A stretch of DNA of 64,000 nt from Acanthosepion pharaonis. Lineage: Eukaryota; Mollusca; Cephalopoda; Sepiida; Sepiidae. The notes beneath the pieces were generated by a model. The model did not search any database. It saw nothing but the letters and a program-made list of their open reading frames with translations, and was not told where the DNA came from. This document shows positions 31,833 through 42,619 of this stretch, piece after piece. Made by a program: the position numbers and the translations under genes. The stretch's first letter is position 1. Each line of letters begins with the position of its first letter. The stretch lies in the NCBI GenBank assembly GCA_903632075.3, contig CAHIKZ030002090.1:114501-178500 (forward strand). Reading direction: 5' to 3'.

Positions 31833-32117
31833 CGGGCATTTCTCACATTCCCGGACATTCCTCACATTTCCGGACATTTCTCACATTTATGGACATTTCT
31901 CACATTTCCGGGCATTCCTCACATTTCCGGACATTTCTCACATTTCCGGGCATTTCTCATATTTCCGAGAATTTCTCATATTTCCGGACATTTCTCACAT
32001 TTCCGGACATTTCTCACATTTCTGGACATTTCTCACATTTCCGGGCATTTCTCATTTTTCCGAGAATTTCTCACATTTCCGCACATTTCTTACATTTCCG
32101 GTCATTTCTCACATTTT
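31833..32117. repeat. 19-bp minisatellite, about 15 units
   Basis: The unit is ggacatttctcacatttcc, with ggg, gga and gag variants. Because 19 is not a multiple of three but the unit has no stop in any plus frame, an 80-codon frame runs through it as a 19-residue repeat. I see no evidence that it is a gene. Confidence 0.95.
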
Positions 32118-32269
32118 CTCTTGTCTCATAAATTCATTAACACAGGGTGGGGATATATCTACTCTGAACCAAACAATCTTTTAATTGGGCTTTAGGAAAA
32201 TTCCCCAAATCGCCTTTTGAAACAATAAAAATTACAGCGGGTGTATACAGTAACAGGAGTGTCAAGGAA

Positions 32270-32510
32270 CTGATTGGTTGATCTGTTTGTTACGGTTATC
32301 AACCCACTGTGGGTTATTTAAAACCCAAACATATTTTGGATTGTAAGAATATTTTTTGCGAGTGAATATTGCATAAACAATATTTTAGAAATAAAAATGA
32401 TTTTTCCAGATACGAGTCTTACCATATATATAGCCGAGGGAAGAAAAATGGATCCATAACATTTACAAAGGGCATTTGCGCGGGAGTGAATGTAACGTAC
32501 TCGGCTGGCG
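32270..32510 (-). repeat. tRNA-headed SINE with tail F
   Basis: Plus-strand order: tail F (gattggttgatctgtttg, tatcaacccactgtgggtta, ttttggattgtaagaat), then the family A-type body reversed (ggatccataacatttac, gggcatttgcgcgggagtga). The head is decayed. Confidence 0.65.
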
Positions 32511-32732
32511 TATTTTTTTTCGCAGACAAATGATTGATTCGTAAATCGTCCTTATGCTCCAGTATAAGTTCATGATTTTATTTCCACCCGATTAGATCAA
32601 CTTTATATTAAACGATGCTTTTATTTTATAACTACGAAACTCATATAAAAGATGGAGGCTTTTTTATGTTTGGCAATGAAAATCCTTTAGTAATTACGAA
32701 ATATTTCGTGTTGCAGGAGGTTATCTACATTA

Positions 32733-32790
32733 CATGGTGTTCCCAAGCAGTCTCCTCTCTAAGTGCTGACTGGGCTCGACGCAGCGGTCT
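32733..32790 (-). pseudogene. 5S rRNA-like fragment
   Basis: The plus strand reads catggtgttcccaagcagtc, ctaagtgctgactgggctcg and acgc, the complement of the 3' half of 5S rRNA, with about 20% mismatch. Confidence 0.65.
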
Positions 32791-32799
32791 CAAGCGAAA

Positions 32800-33270
32800 A
32801 CATTGTTTTTTTTTTTCGGATACGGTTGTTAAATGTTGTCATAAATTCTTTGTTGAATGAATAATGGCGCTAAGAATTTACACGAATAAAAGATTTTGTC
32901 GTGTTGGAAACGCTTGCATCAACCTATGAAAATATTCCTAAGCTACCTGGCTTTAGTTTCTTCCTAATTTAAATTTGCTTCTCGAGATTTACAGTTTTAT
33001 TATGACCAGAACATCCGGTTAGCAGACGTAATATATTGCCTTCTGAAATGTGGATTAGCGATAATGTAAATGACTTTATCCAGGCGTGTGGTTCTTATAT
33101 TCGATCGACAGCTTTCTGTTCCCTCTTGGGGTTCTCAATAATAAGAATAGTTGCCATATTTTTGTACCCTTTCGTTTGCTGGGGTTCTTTTCACATAGAC
33201 ACGGCGGCGTCTCCTGGCTGCTGTCATACAGACAGACATCTTTTGTCTCTGCGCATTGCATTAAAAAAAA
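32800..33270. other. Unassigned region
   Basis: Nothing recognised. The frames here extend into the adjacent (CA)n. Confidence 0.35.
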
Positions 33271-33272
33271 TG

Positions 33273-33274
<2 letters not shown>

Positions 33275-33307
<33 letters not shown>
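33275..33307. repeat. (CA)n microsatellite
   Basis: About 16 CA units. Confidence 0.97.
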
Positions 33308-33310
<3 letters not shown>

Positions 33311-33410
33311 CACGTGCACCAGCATGGTTCTACTTGCGTCCGCAAACATGTGTGAGTGCATGTCAGTGCACTCATCTTTTGCAATGCTGATACATGCTTA
33401 AACAAATTTC

Positions 33411-33426
33411 ACACACACACACGCCC

Positions 33427-33506
<80 letters not shown>

Positions 33507-33532
33507 ACATATATATATATATATATATATAT
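33411..33532. repeat. (CA)n then (TA)n compound microsatellite
   Basis: (CA)n with two interruptions (gccccgcg; aaca), then about 13 TA units from 33508. Confidence 0.97.
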
Positions 33533-33688
33533 GGTAAAGTAAAAAAAGTTTTCTTGTAACGAGTTTACTGTAACAATCAGGCCAGAAGGTTGCGCACAAG
33601 CATGAAACAGACTGTCGCTGCTTGGTGTTGACCTCAGTGCCCACTTTCATAATTTATATTTACATATATCCCATAATTATATCATACA

Positions 33689-33690
<2 letters not shown>
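33533..33690. other. Short unassigned stretch
   Basis: Nothing recognised. Confidence 0.35.

Positions 33691-33722
<32 letters not shown>
33691..33722. repeat. (TA)n microsatellite
   Basis: About 16 TA units directly left of a foldback element. Confidence 0.97.
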
Positions 33723-33726
<4 letters not shown>

Positions 33727-34013
33727 TATTTGTTTTAAAGTTATTTTTTAAATGAGTACACGTATTTGAGTAGACGTTCTGTTTTTATTTCTTTATTAAC
33801 CAATATATTTATTTATGCAAATATTACCGGCCTGAATATTTGAGAAATTTTGTTAGAAAATCTGCGTACTCCGGGATATTTTCTAACAAGATTATTTGAA
33901 TATTCAGGTTGGTAAGATGTAAGTAAATAAATAAAATAAATAAATAAGAGCATTTAGTCAAATACGAGTATCCATTTAAAAATAACGTTTAAAAACAAAT
34001 AAATTAAATAATC
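33727..34013. repeat. Foldback element with ~130-bp arms
   Basis: Arms 33727-33860 and 33879-34013 are inverted copies with roughly 15-20% divergence (for example gagtacacgtatttgagtag and the complement of ttagtcaaatacgagtatcc). The centre is a second short hairpin, gttagaaaat/attttctaac. One arm recurs alone at 44325-44460. Confidence 0.85.
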
Positions 34014-34028
34014 TGTCGGATTTAATCC

Positions 34029-34034
<6 letters not shown>

Positions 34035-34077
<43 letters not shown>
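34035..34077. repeat. (TA)n microsatellite between two foldbacks
   Basis: About 20 TA units. Confidence 0.97.
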
Positions 34078-34082
<5 letters not shown>

Positions 34083-34256
34083 ATTAATTGATTTAAAATA
34101 TGTTTTTTTTTTCGCTACACAGTTCTAACCATGTTTCAAAATGGAAGCTAAAAGCTCCGAATTAATTATAATTAAATTCGGAGGTTTTAACTTCCATTTT
34201 GAAACATGGTTAGAACTGTGTAGCAAAAAAAACATATTTTAAATCAATTAATTATA
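34078..34256. repeat. Near-perfect foldback element with ~85-bp arms
   Basis: Left arm 34078-34165 and right arm 34171-34256, separated by about 5 bases, differ at only a few positions (cgctacacagttctaaccat versus atggttagaactgtgtagc). Confidence 0.95.
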
Positions 34257-34344
34257 ATATTAATGCTCTGTAAATTTACATTGAGCACTGTTTTGCAAAA
34301 ATAAAAAATATCTATAAGAACACCGGATTATATATCTTACTGTT

Positions 34345-34347
<3 letters not shown>

Positions 34348-34406
<59 letters not shown>
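34348..34406. repeat. (TA)n microsatellite
   Basis: About 29 TA units. Confidence 0.98.
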
Positions 34407-34408
<2 letters not shown>

Positions 34409-34616
34409 CTTATTAGAAATACGGATAATTGATGATTATTGAATGGGTTCATGCCTGTTATATTCTAGTTAGGAAAAACAGTTATTGTTACTACTAAACT
34501 GCTCTAGTGGAGTATAGTTTTCGACTAGACTATTTTATACTTCGAGCAATGAAGTAAGTTAGACCCAATCATAACCCGGTCGTTATTTTCAACTAGACTA
34601 AACTAATATAAAAATA

Positions 34617-34873
34617 TGGATTGATTTGTCTTTTACGGCTTACCAATCTCCTGCAGGTTATTTAAAACGTTATATTAAAAGATGGATTTATACCTTTTCC
34701 AAGGTTATTTGCATTTAAGTGAATAAAAAGAAGCACATTGGATTTGGAACTTGGCTCACCGATTTCCAATTCCGAGCCGTTATCCCTTACACCACCCGCA
34801 CGCTAAAGCGTACTGGTATTGCCAAGTGGTCACCCATCGAGGTACTGACCAGACTCAACGTTGCTTAATTCAT
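34617..34873 (-). mobile_element. Composite 5S + tRNA SINE with tail F
   Basis: Minus-strand order: 5S 3' part (ttaagcaacgttgagtctgg to tggcaatacca, 34812-34873), the junction gtgcgggtggtgtaaggg, a tRNA head (ggataacggctcgg, B box gttccaaatccaa), a short A-type body (ttggaaaaggtataaatcc) and tail F (ttaaataacctgcagg to taagccgtaaaagac). The same modules in the same order as 4845-5175, sharing the 5S-tRNA junction. The 5S 5' half is lost and no clear target-site duplication was seen. Confidence 0.8.
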
Positions 34874-34949
34874 TAAATAATGACCTATTTTTTTATCCTT
34901 TACACACATGTCCATATAGATATATGGTGGGATACCACGAAAACCAAAC

Positions 34950-35165
34950 TATTGACGTTCAATCTGAGCGGACATAGAATTTTCGCCCATCGCTACGAAC
35001 GCACATTCTAGCTAAGCACCATCATTCCCCGATCGCTACAATCTTAAACCTGTTCAAATCTAGAGTTAACCGTTATTTTCCCCACATATCCTCATAAACT
35101 GTGCCTCTTGCTCTGTAACCCTTTACCTCGAGTGGCTCTTGGGTCTTGTACAGGGTGAACATTAT
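34950..35165 (+). pseudogene. LINE C-terminal fragment (L-B)
   Basis: Frames give the SLQS/NLELTVIF block and the terminal PLPRVALGSCTG, matching the ends of the 26358, 29470 and 62820 copies. The 3' end is near tgtacagggtgaac. Confidence 0.7.
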
Positions 35166-36050
35166 TTAAATAAAAAAAACCACATTATATATTTACTTAA
35201 AATAAACTGTTGTAGAACACAGCCACTTGAAGATTATGGTGAAAAAGCAACAATAAGTTAAAGGAAACACCATTAAAAATTTGATAGTGAAATATAAGTC
35301 ATCTTAAAAGTTCAAATAACTGAAGCTGATTTTAGTCATTGCGTTATTAGCAGAATAACTTCCTAGTCTCGCATTAAATTCAATAAATATAAGTGATGCT
35401 GGCGCTAAATGTAAATAAATAAATACAAAAAGATGAATAAATTTTAAGATATAAGTGTATCGGCCATATTTATTAAACCGTCAGCAGCAATGAAGACGAG
35501 TCAGTTATAATGAGTTCAAAGAGTAAGAATGTTCCGACAGTTAGGCATTTAATATCGGAAGAGAACTTAGCCACTCTTTTTCGTCTCACTTGAATCGTAT
35601 CCACTAAACTTTCTACTTGCCATACGCTTCGTTAACTTGCGAAAGAAGTTACATTATACCTTGAGAAAGATGATTTAGTCAAAAGCCTCTATAGAAAAGA
35701 GGAATTCTCACTGTTCCTTCCATAGAAATAAGTATGCATCCATATCAGTAGACGTAGCTCGGTTTCATCCGGAACTGAGATTTGAATTACTGACTAATTA
35801 TTTGCATATGGATAAATAAATGCTTCTAGAATCCAATGTGGTAGTATTAAAAAAATTATGCAATTACTCGTCTGATGATGATGATGATGATGATGGTGAT
35901 GGTGGTGATGATGAGTATGAAGATGGTAATTTTTAGGGTAGTGATAACGAACTGCTTCATTTTATTAATAAGTTTTAACACCAGTACTTGTTAATGTCTC
36001 TTTAACACTGGTGACACTCTTTCTATATGGTTGTTTATGCTGGACATTTT
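35166..36050. other. Unassigned AT-rich region with (GAT)n
   Basis: An imperfect (GAT/GGT)n lies at 35877-35915. Nothing else was recognised. Confidence 0.5.
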
Positions 36051-36054
36051 GATG

Positions 36055-36150
36055 AAGAAAGATTAATTGATTTGTTTTATACAGCTTATCAACCTTTCGT
36101 GCGTTATTTTAAAGCCGAAACATATTTTGGATTGTAAGAATAACTCTTTC
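36055..36150 (-). repeat. Tail F fragment
   Basis: taattgatttgttttatac, cagcttatcaacctttc, aagccgaaacatattttgga, ttgtaagaat: tail F read in reverse, without a head. Confidence 0.75.
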
Positions 36151-36174
36151 TTTAGTTCGAGGGATCTTTGTGCT

Positions 36175-36430
36175 TTCTTTGATTGTTTTTTTTTTACGGC
36201 TTATCAACCCTTTGTGGGTTATTTTAAAGCCGAAAGATTTTGAACAGTACGAATAATTCTTTTTTGAGAGTAAATATTGGATTAACAATTCTTATTTTTA
36301 GAATAATGTTTTTTTCTGGATACAAGTACTACTATTTAACCCATATGCTGCGGAAAATGGAGTCATACCTTTTAAAGGATATTTGCGCGTAAGTGAATCT
36401 AGACTAGAATTCAAATTCGAGATAAAGAAG
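36175..36430 (-). repeat. tRNA-headed SINE with tail F
   Basis: Tail F (tttttacggcttatcaaccc, tttgtgggttattttaaagc), then the reversed body (gagtcataccttttaaagg, atatttgcgcgtaagtgaa) and an eroded tRNA B-box piece (gaattcaaattcgag). Confidence 0.7.
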
Positions 36431-36925
36431 AGATGTGATCCTATAGAAAGATGCTGAGAATGCCATGGACAGAACGTGTGATTGATTGATTTGTTTTCTA
36501 AGATTTATCAACCCTTTTTGGTTTATTTAAAACCGAAACATATTTCAGATTGTAGAAAATCGCTTGCAGTACCCGGTATTGCCAAGCGATCCCCCAATCT
36601 TAGTACTGACCGGGCTCGACGCTGCTTAAATTCGGTAATCGAACGAACGGAATATGTGTGCAACGAGAAAGTTTTAATTAAAATAAGAACAAAAAGAACA
36701 CTGGTTCTTAGATTCAGAAAGAGTTGAAATTTCTTGAATACATAATGAGGAAAGAAGACTTGGAGAATTTGACACTCACAAGAGTAAAAGCAGGAAAGCT
36801 GGGGCAAATGGATAACAGAACAGGTTTAGTCGGGATAGTACGAGGATAAATATTGCTCAAGTTTATAAAGGTTAGGAAGTTGTGGAGAGCCAAGATCACC
36901 CATGGACATGGCACATAAACAAGAT
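36425..36925 (+). pseudogene. LINE ORF2 C-terminal region (L-A), interrupted by a 5S SINE
   Basis: Before the insertion, YRKMLRMPWTERV; after it, TEYVCNEKVLIKIRTK, then KFLEYIMRKED and the L-A 3' end with KLWRAKITHG. These join as the WTERV-NEKVL block of lineage L-A, showing that the element at 36481-36644 split a continuous LINE. In-frame stops follow. Confidence 0.85.
36481..36644 (-). mobile_element. 5S-headed SINE with tail F, nested in a LINE
   Basis: Minus-strand order: 5S-like segment (taccgaatttaagcagcgtc, gagcccggtcagtac, gcttggcaataccgg; about 36561-36640) joined directly to tail F (ctacaatctgaaatatgttt to aaacaaatcaatcaat), with no tRNA part. Imperfect flanking repeats (ggacagaacgtgtg at 36467-36480; gaacggaatatgtgtg at 36645-36660) and the split LINE reading frame mark the ends. 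Confidence 0.85.
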
Positions 36926-37165
36926 CAAGCTATTGTAAGTAATCTTTAAGATTGTTGGTAATTCCAATAATGTGGTTTGGATGGTTTATACTCGTCTTTG
37001 AATTACCAATTTTTATTTTTTGAGACGTCTTTTAGCATTGTCCCAGACACTCTAATAATAATGGATTATATTGTGATTTCTTTATTCCACAGGATTTTCG
37101 AGTTTATCACTCTCTTTCAGTTTCACTTTAGAGGCAGGAGGGGATCACCGTGTCGTGCTAGATAA
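36926..37165. other. Unassigned
   Basis: Nothing recognised. Confidence 0.35.
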
Positions 37166-37411
37166 TTCTTCTCGTTAGAAACCTTCTTGCAAATTTATAA
37201 ATGTACCATTCGCCTGTGCATTGAATATTGCTGCCATATCTGGTCTGGTGCTCCTACTATATGTCTCAAGATTCTTGACAAAATTCAAAGAAGGGTCTGT
37301 AATGTTATCGGTCCTGACCTGGCATTTTGGTTTCAGACACTTTCTCACCGACGTAACGTGGCTTCCTCCTGTCCTTTCTACAAATATTTTCATGGCAACT
37401 GTTCTATTATT
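37166..37411 (+). pseudogene. LINE RT C-terminal region (L-B)
   Basis: The frame gives CIEYCCHIWSGAP, ILDKIQRRVCNVIGPDL, LSHRRNVASSCPFYKYFHG. This is the conserved block after the RT domain in jockey/CR1-type non-LTR elements. An intact frame of about 70 codons ends at an AT-rich junction. The 45200-45540 copy is the same block. Confidence 0.85.
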
Positions 37412-38375
37412 ATTATTATAAAATTATACTTACATGAAAAAAAAAGATTGTAAGTGTTGACTGTATGTTAAAGGTCGAAAAATATAAATAGTGAATGCAA
37501 TAAATTAATTCAGAGTGAGTATAAACATAGACATGACTTGGTAGGAACGGTGATACAAAGGGAATCCTGCAGACAGCTGAGTCTTAATTGTACGGACCAA
37601 CGATATAAGCACAACTCGGTAGTTACTCTAGAGGGAGAAAATTCTATAGGATACTGAATTTAAAACAAATTACCCAGCTGAAGCCAAGATAAAAATCATA
37701 GTCATCATAAAGAAAGAGAAGCCGACCTGTCAAAAATGAGTTGTTGCCTTTCCAGCAAACCACAGAATGATGTTGAAAAAGAATTATAAAGTAGAAAAAT
37801 ACCTGGATCTTGTGAAATATGAAAATGACAATTGTATTAAACACTAGACTACCTGTGACTCGTTGGACCAGTGACGGTTCATTTTATAAAACATTGAAAT
37901 TGATTTCAACGTTAAAACATGTCTGTTTGAAGAAGTTGAAATAAAAATACTTACTGTATAAATTCTCGTATTTTAAAATCTTATTCACTTAAAATATTTT
38001 TTAAATATGGCAAAAAATATTTTTAACTTTTCAAAATATTTCTTGTTTAAAGAAAGCTGAAATATAGATAATTACGAGACAGCAAAGCGGGATCTCTTTG
38101 TGTCTGTCTTTAACTTAAAAATCATTTTAATTAAAAAAGTTAAAATAAAAATACTTATTGTATAAACAATTCGTATTTTTAAATCTAAATCCAATTAAGT
38201 TAAATCATTATGCACTGGACGGACACACTACGCAAGCACGCACGCAATCACAGAGGTGGAAAGAGAGGGGTGGAGAGAACCTTAATCATTATTATGAGTC
38301 GGACGGACGACGCACCACGCAAGCAAAGACTTTTAATATTATATTGACAGATTATGGAACCGCTTGATTATTAAA
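37412..38375. other. AT-rich unassigned region with short direct repeats
   Basis: A ~48-bp direct repeat (gttgaaataaaaatacttac..., about 37933 and gttaaaataaaaatacttat..., about 38138) and a shorter one (ggacggac...cacgcaagca, about 38219 and 38303). Nothing coding was recognised. Confidence 0.5.
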
Positions 38376-38377
38376 CC

Positions 38378-38412
38378 GAAAAGAAGAAGAAGAAGAAGAA
38401 GAAGAAGAAGAA
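38378..38412. repeat. (GAA)n microsatellite
   Basis: About 11 units. GAA runs also close the L-A LINE 3' ends, so this may be a solo LINE tail. Confidence 0.95.
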
Positions 38413-38414
38413 GG

Positions 38415-39580
38415 TTAAAAAAAAAAATAAACGAAAATGAAACCATTAAGATCAGAAAAAATAATTATGAAAATTTGAGCCTGCCTCTTAATTCACGTAT
38501 TCGCGCCAAAATCATTTTTTGAAACTTAAAAGCAGTCACGATTTCGAATCATGATATTCTAGGTATGTTTGTGCTGTGCTAAATTAAATTTAGATCAAAT
38601 TAAGTTGCTATCGTTTGATCTTCCCTGAAAACTATTAAATATTACTGGTGTGAAAACTCAAACGAATAGTAAAGAACATGCATAAACGCATTTAGGCAGA
38701 GGACACTTATAAAGAGAAATGGGATCTCTTATTGAATAGGCTCTAAAAATGCCTCAGAATCAACTACGCATAAGTAAAAGTGGACAAAATTAAGGAAAAC
38801 TGCCTAAGTTAATGCAAATAGAATGTATAAACAGGCACGACGGAGTAGGAATAGTGTTACACTGGAAATTGTGCAGATTTGGATTCGATTATGTAAGGAA
38901 ATCGTCACGTTATAAGTTCTGAAACTCATTAAAGTCCGAGGGGTCCACATGTAGGTCAGCTGTAGCAGCATTAATGTACCTTGGTTAAGATAACTTTTCA
39001 GGCTGGTTTTGAATTCAGACTGTTTTTTTTTCCTAGACCGGTTACTACTCATGCCTAAGGAGGCCAATCTCGCTGGCTTTATCTCGTATACAAGAATTTA
39101 ATTTCTTCTTTGTTGATCGCTTCCTTTATGATGATAGCGTTGGTGACTAAATTCACTGCCAACTTACAGGTTCAAGACTAGAAGCTTCCACTTTTACCAA
39201 AACCTGTACCCATCATCCATTCCCTATCGCTGTTTGTCTTTACAAGACTTGATTGGTGGTGAAAGAAAATCAGAGCAGAAGAAAGTACCGATGTCGTGAA
39301 TTTATTTAAGGCGGACCCCAACTTGCAAGGAAGTGATCCACACGTTTGATTTCATGACTTTCCTCTGCGGTACATATGGAATGAGACATGCAGAATTCAG
39401 TTATGAAAGTGCAACGGACTGCCGCTGAATTTGTTATAATTTCGAGTGGTGCCTTCTGTAGCATATCCATCATGCGTAGCCTTCTTCATCCGCTGGGATC
39501 TGCTGTAATCATCATCCGCTTGATTCATCGTTGGGGTTTGTGGGTTTGGTCGCACTTAGGGTCCTAGTGTTCTATCCTAT
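38415..39580. other. Unassigned region
   Basis: A minus-strand frame of 87 codons (38804-39067) has no recognised family. No repeat match was found within this window. Confidence 0.35.
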
Positions 39581-39584
39581 TATT

Positions 39585-39712
39585 AACCGTTAACTGGGAA
39601 GGGAGACGGATTCGTATCTTTGAAAATATATTTGTGCAAGAATTCGGCTTGAATTTGAACTCACTACAAATCCTACTTTCGCCACCTATAACAACTATGC
39701 TACGCACGCATT
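39585..39712 (-). repeat. SINE family B, fragment
   Basis: Minus strand: gcatagttgttataggtggc (A-box region), gagttcaaattcaagcc (B box), then ttgcacaaatat and gatacgaatccg. Confidence 0.6.
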
Positions 39713-40230
39713 CTAACGGAAACAAATTGTTATGCATAAAAAGCCAAAAGTTTTCCTGGAAATTGAAACGAGTAAAAATATTCTGGGACTTTTGAACACA
39801 AACTGGCTACTCCACCAGAGTGAGAAAACCGGACTTAGTATATATGAAGAAGAAAAAGAAAAAATCGTAAAAAATACCTCACCCAGGAACTGAAGAAAAT
39901 TTGGCACATGAAGATTAGCACACTAAATAATTGATGCATTAATCTTGTCCAAAAATCTGAATCTTGTCCAAAAAAAATAAGCAAAAAAGCCCCCCAAAAA
40001 AAAAAAAAAACCAAAAAAGACATTGTAGGAAATGTAAATTCCAAGAATCATTCAGACTGTCTAGACTTTGGCACTTCTGAAGTCTGTGAGAATACTAATA
40101 AAGGCATTGGAGATTTGAAGAGACCTGGTGTCTCTAAATCCCTAACAGCAACCATACTTAGAGGGATCATAAAAATGCGGGAAATAATACTTCTAATAAT
40201 AATGTGGAAAAATAAAACTATTACCTAGGA
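39713..40230. other. AT-rich spacer
   Basis: A-rich run at 39995-40015. Nothing recognised. Confidence 0.4.
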
Positions 40231-40465
40231 AAGCTGGAGTAATGGATAGCGGCCTGGGTTGAGGAATCGGAGTTCGAAGTACAGTCGAATCCATTACATT
40301 TACTTACGTGCTAATACCCTTGGGAAAGGCATGAACCCTCTTCTTCTCCCCGCAGCTATAGGTAAATAACAGGACCGTGTTCTATAGTCTTGGATGACAA
40401 CTGGTCTGAAATAAATGGCAATCTAATGCGAGAAAAAATCTGCCTCGTCAGTGATGTATCTTTCG
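40231..40465 (+). repeat. SINE family A
   Basis: Head gctggagtaatggatagcgg, degenerate B box, body gtgctaatacccttggg, gcagctataggtaaataaca, end gcctcgtcagtgatgtatc. Ends directly before a LINE fragment. Confidence 0.85.
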
Positions 40466-40472
40466 ATACTGA

Positions 40473-40620
40473 GTGATTATCCCTATTGTGATAGGGGCAT
40501 TGAATATGATAAAGAAGGGTACCGAAATTCATGTGGGTAAAATTCCTGGACACATCAGCATTTCTGAGCTACAAAAGAACTGCACATATCACCCGCAAAA
40601 TACTCTCCATATAATCGAAA
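40473..40620 (+). pseudogene. LINE C-terminus (L-C), copy 1
   Basis: The frame gives PIVIGALNMIKKGTEIHVGKI, then SELQK and QNTLHI. These match the PVVIGALGMIKKGT...IQKI-L-GTAHILR block that ends non-LTR elements with a CCHC knuckle and restriction-like endonuclease. Confidence 0.8.
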
Positions 40621-40758
40621 CATCAGAAATATGCATAGATAACACTCCTGCCCCTTTTTACTCATGGGCCCCGGAGGGGATTTTGTAATTACATATTTAA
40701 AATTACTCTCTGGAAAGATGATACCGCACATATTAATAATAATAATAACACGTGGCAC

Positions 40759-40911
40759 TTGAAAACTAAGGCTCTTCCCGTTGTGATTGGAGCTTTGTGT
40801 TTAATAAAGAAACGAACTCAAGAACAAATCAACAGAATATTTGGTGCACCATATCAAGAAATGCCCAAAATAAGAGCAGCGCATATCCTGCGTGGAGCAT
40901 TGTTCATTTAA
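40759..40911 (+). pseudogene. LINE C-terminus (L-C), copy 2
   Basis: The frame TKALPVVIGALCLIKKRT followed by MPKIRAAHILRGALFI and a stop is an intact terminal segment of about 50 codons. Confidence 0.8.
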
Positions 40912-41094
40912 GTTTTTTTTTATTTTGTTAATAGCTGTATTTTGCTTAAGTGGAAAAAACATAAATCACGTCCTACGCTTGCCCGTTGATCACGTGATTA
41001 TAAAACAAATGCAGCCGAAAAAGATTTTTAAATAATAATAATAATAATAATAGTAATAAAACTTAAAAAATGTGCATATGGAATTTAAACATAA

Positions 41095-41290
41095 CGAGTA
41101 TAGAAGCACTAGGAATGATTAAAAACCATACTGATACACCCATTAAGAAAACCCCAGCAAGTCCATTACCATGTAAGATATAAAAGAATGTACTCATGGG
41201 CATCGCTCACAAACCCAGAAAAAAAATCCCAATCTAAGATGTTTAATAACGTTCTAAGAAAAATTTTCTTTACCCCAGATGACATGTAAA
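41095..41290 (+). pseudogene. LINE C-terminus and 3' UTR (L-C), copy 3
   Basis: IEALGMIKNHTDTPIKKTP, then MGIAHKPRKKIPI, then a 3' region (gtttaataacgttctaagaa) also seen after copy 5. Confidence 0.7.
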
Positions 41291-41294
41291 AGAC

Positions 41295-41324
41295 TTGGTA
41301 AAGGAGTATATCAGGAAAACTGGA

Positions 41325-41358
<34 letters not shown>

Positions 41359-42433
41359 GTAATAACCACCTGAAATCAGATGTTGATAGGCTGTACGTAC
41401 CAAGAGCTTTAGGAGAACGAGGTCTAATCCAGCTTGAAGTCCAAAAACTACAACAATCAGATTGGAGGCATACCTCACAAAAAAACCAGTGACCCTCTCC
41501 TGCAAATAGTAAAACACCAAATCCACTCTATCAACAAAGAAGATGCACTCTTTAAGAAACTGCTTAATATATCTGAAACCCTATCAACAAAAAACGAAGT
41601 GAATACCATCTACGCCACACGAGTAAAACAGAAAGGAAATCAACCTGGCCAAATAAAATTACAAAAAAAAAAAAAAAAAAAAAAAATGGGAGGACAATGC
41701 GTTGCATGGCAAATACCCAAAATGAACGACAGAAGTAGATGTGAACCAACAGAAAACATATCAGTGGCTAAGGAGCGCCGGGCTGAAAGCTGAGACAGAA
41801 GGCCTAATTATTGCAGTTCAGGACCAAAGCCTTGCAACCAGATCCTATTACTGTTACATAATCAAAGATGGAACTAAGCCGAAATGCAAGGTCTGCGGAA
41901 AATATGATGAAACTGTCGACTATATTATCTCAGGATATCCAGAACTAGTAACAAAATGAGTATACCCACCGAAATAACGAGGTAGCGGCATATGTGCACT
42001 GGGAGATATGCAAGAAGCCTTGAGAGATGGTAAGGACACCAGCCAGATGCAGTTACCCTAAATAACGATGTAACTATCCTCTGGGACATGCCAATTCAAA
42101 CTGACAGGAAAATAAAAACCATTAGACCTGATATTATCATAAAAAGACAAGAAATTCAGGAAGTGTATACTTATTGACATAGCAGCACCATCTGAGAGAA
42201 ACACCTCCATGAAAATTATCGAGAAATTGTTCAAAGACTTGGAGAACGAGATTAACAGGATATGGGGAATGAAGACTGGGACTGTACCAATAGTAATCGA
42301 AGCTCTGGGCCTTGTGAAAAGGAGGAATGAACAATTTTACATACAAGTTGCCCAGAAGATCGCCTTATTAGGAACATTCCATATACTAATAAAAGTGCTA
42401 TCAATTAAAAGACAATTCTCCTATAGGGCATAA
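41295..42433 (+). pseudogene. LINE RT C-terminal half (L-C), longest copy
   Basis: Blocks in order: DVDRLYVPRALGERGLIQLE (about 41370-41430), WLRSAGLKAETEGLIIAVQDQ (41770-41830), a zinc-knuckle-like CKVCGKYDETVDYIISGYPE whose last two ligands (His, Cys) are both Tyr, then LENEINRIWGMKTGTVPIVI and the terminal LLGTFHIL-KVLSIK. The CCHC knuckle followed by this C-terminal domain is known from non-LTR elements with a restriction-like endonuclease (R2/NeSL/Dong-like). An (ATA)n at 41325-41356 and poly-A at 41663-41685 interrupt it. Frameshifts and stops make it dead. Confidence 0.8.
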
Positions 42434-42619
42434 AAACCATATTTTGGACCCGGTTCTACATAACATACACAAATAATAATAAGGATATAAGTGATTGCAA
42501 ATATTATTATTTAAATCTATTTTCATTCCATATATTTCTTTCTCGTGTGATAAAGTATATCAGGAAAATAATTTGAGAAAATTCAAAAGATAAGGACCTG
42601 AAAATAGAGAGTAGCATTT
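42434..42619. other. AT-rich spacer
   Basis: Nothing recognised. Confidence 0.4.

Noticed and set aside
38804..39067. 87-codon minus frame as a LINE fragment
   Set aside because: Some words looked like post-RT regions of non-LTR elements, but I could not align any conserved block with the other copies in the window.
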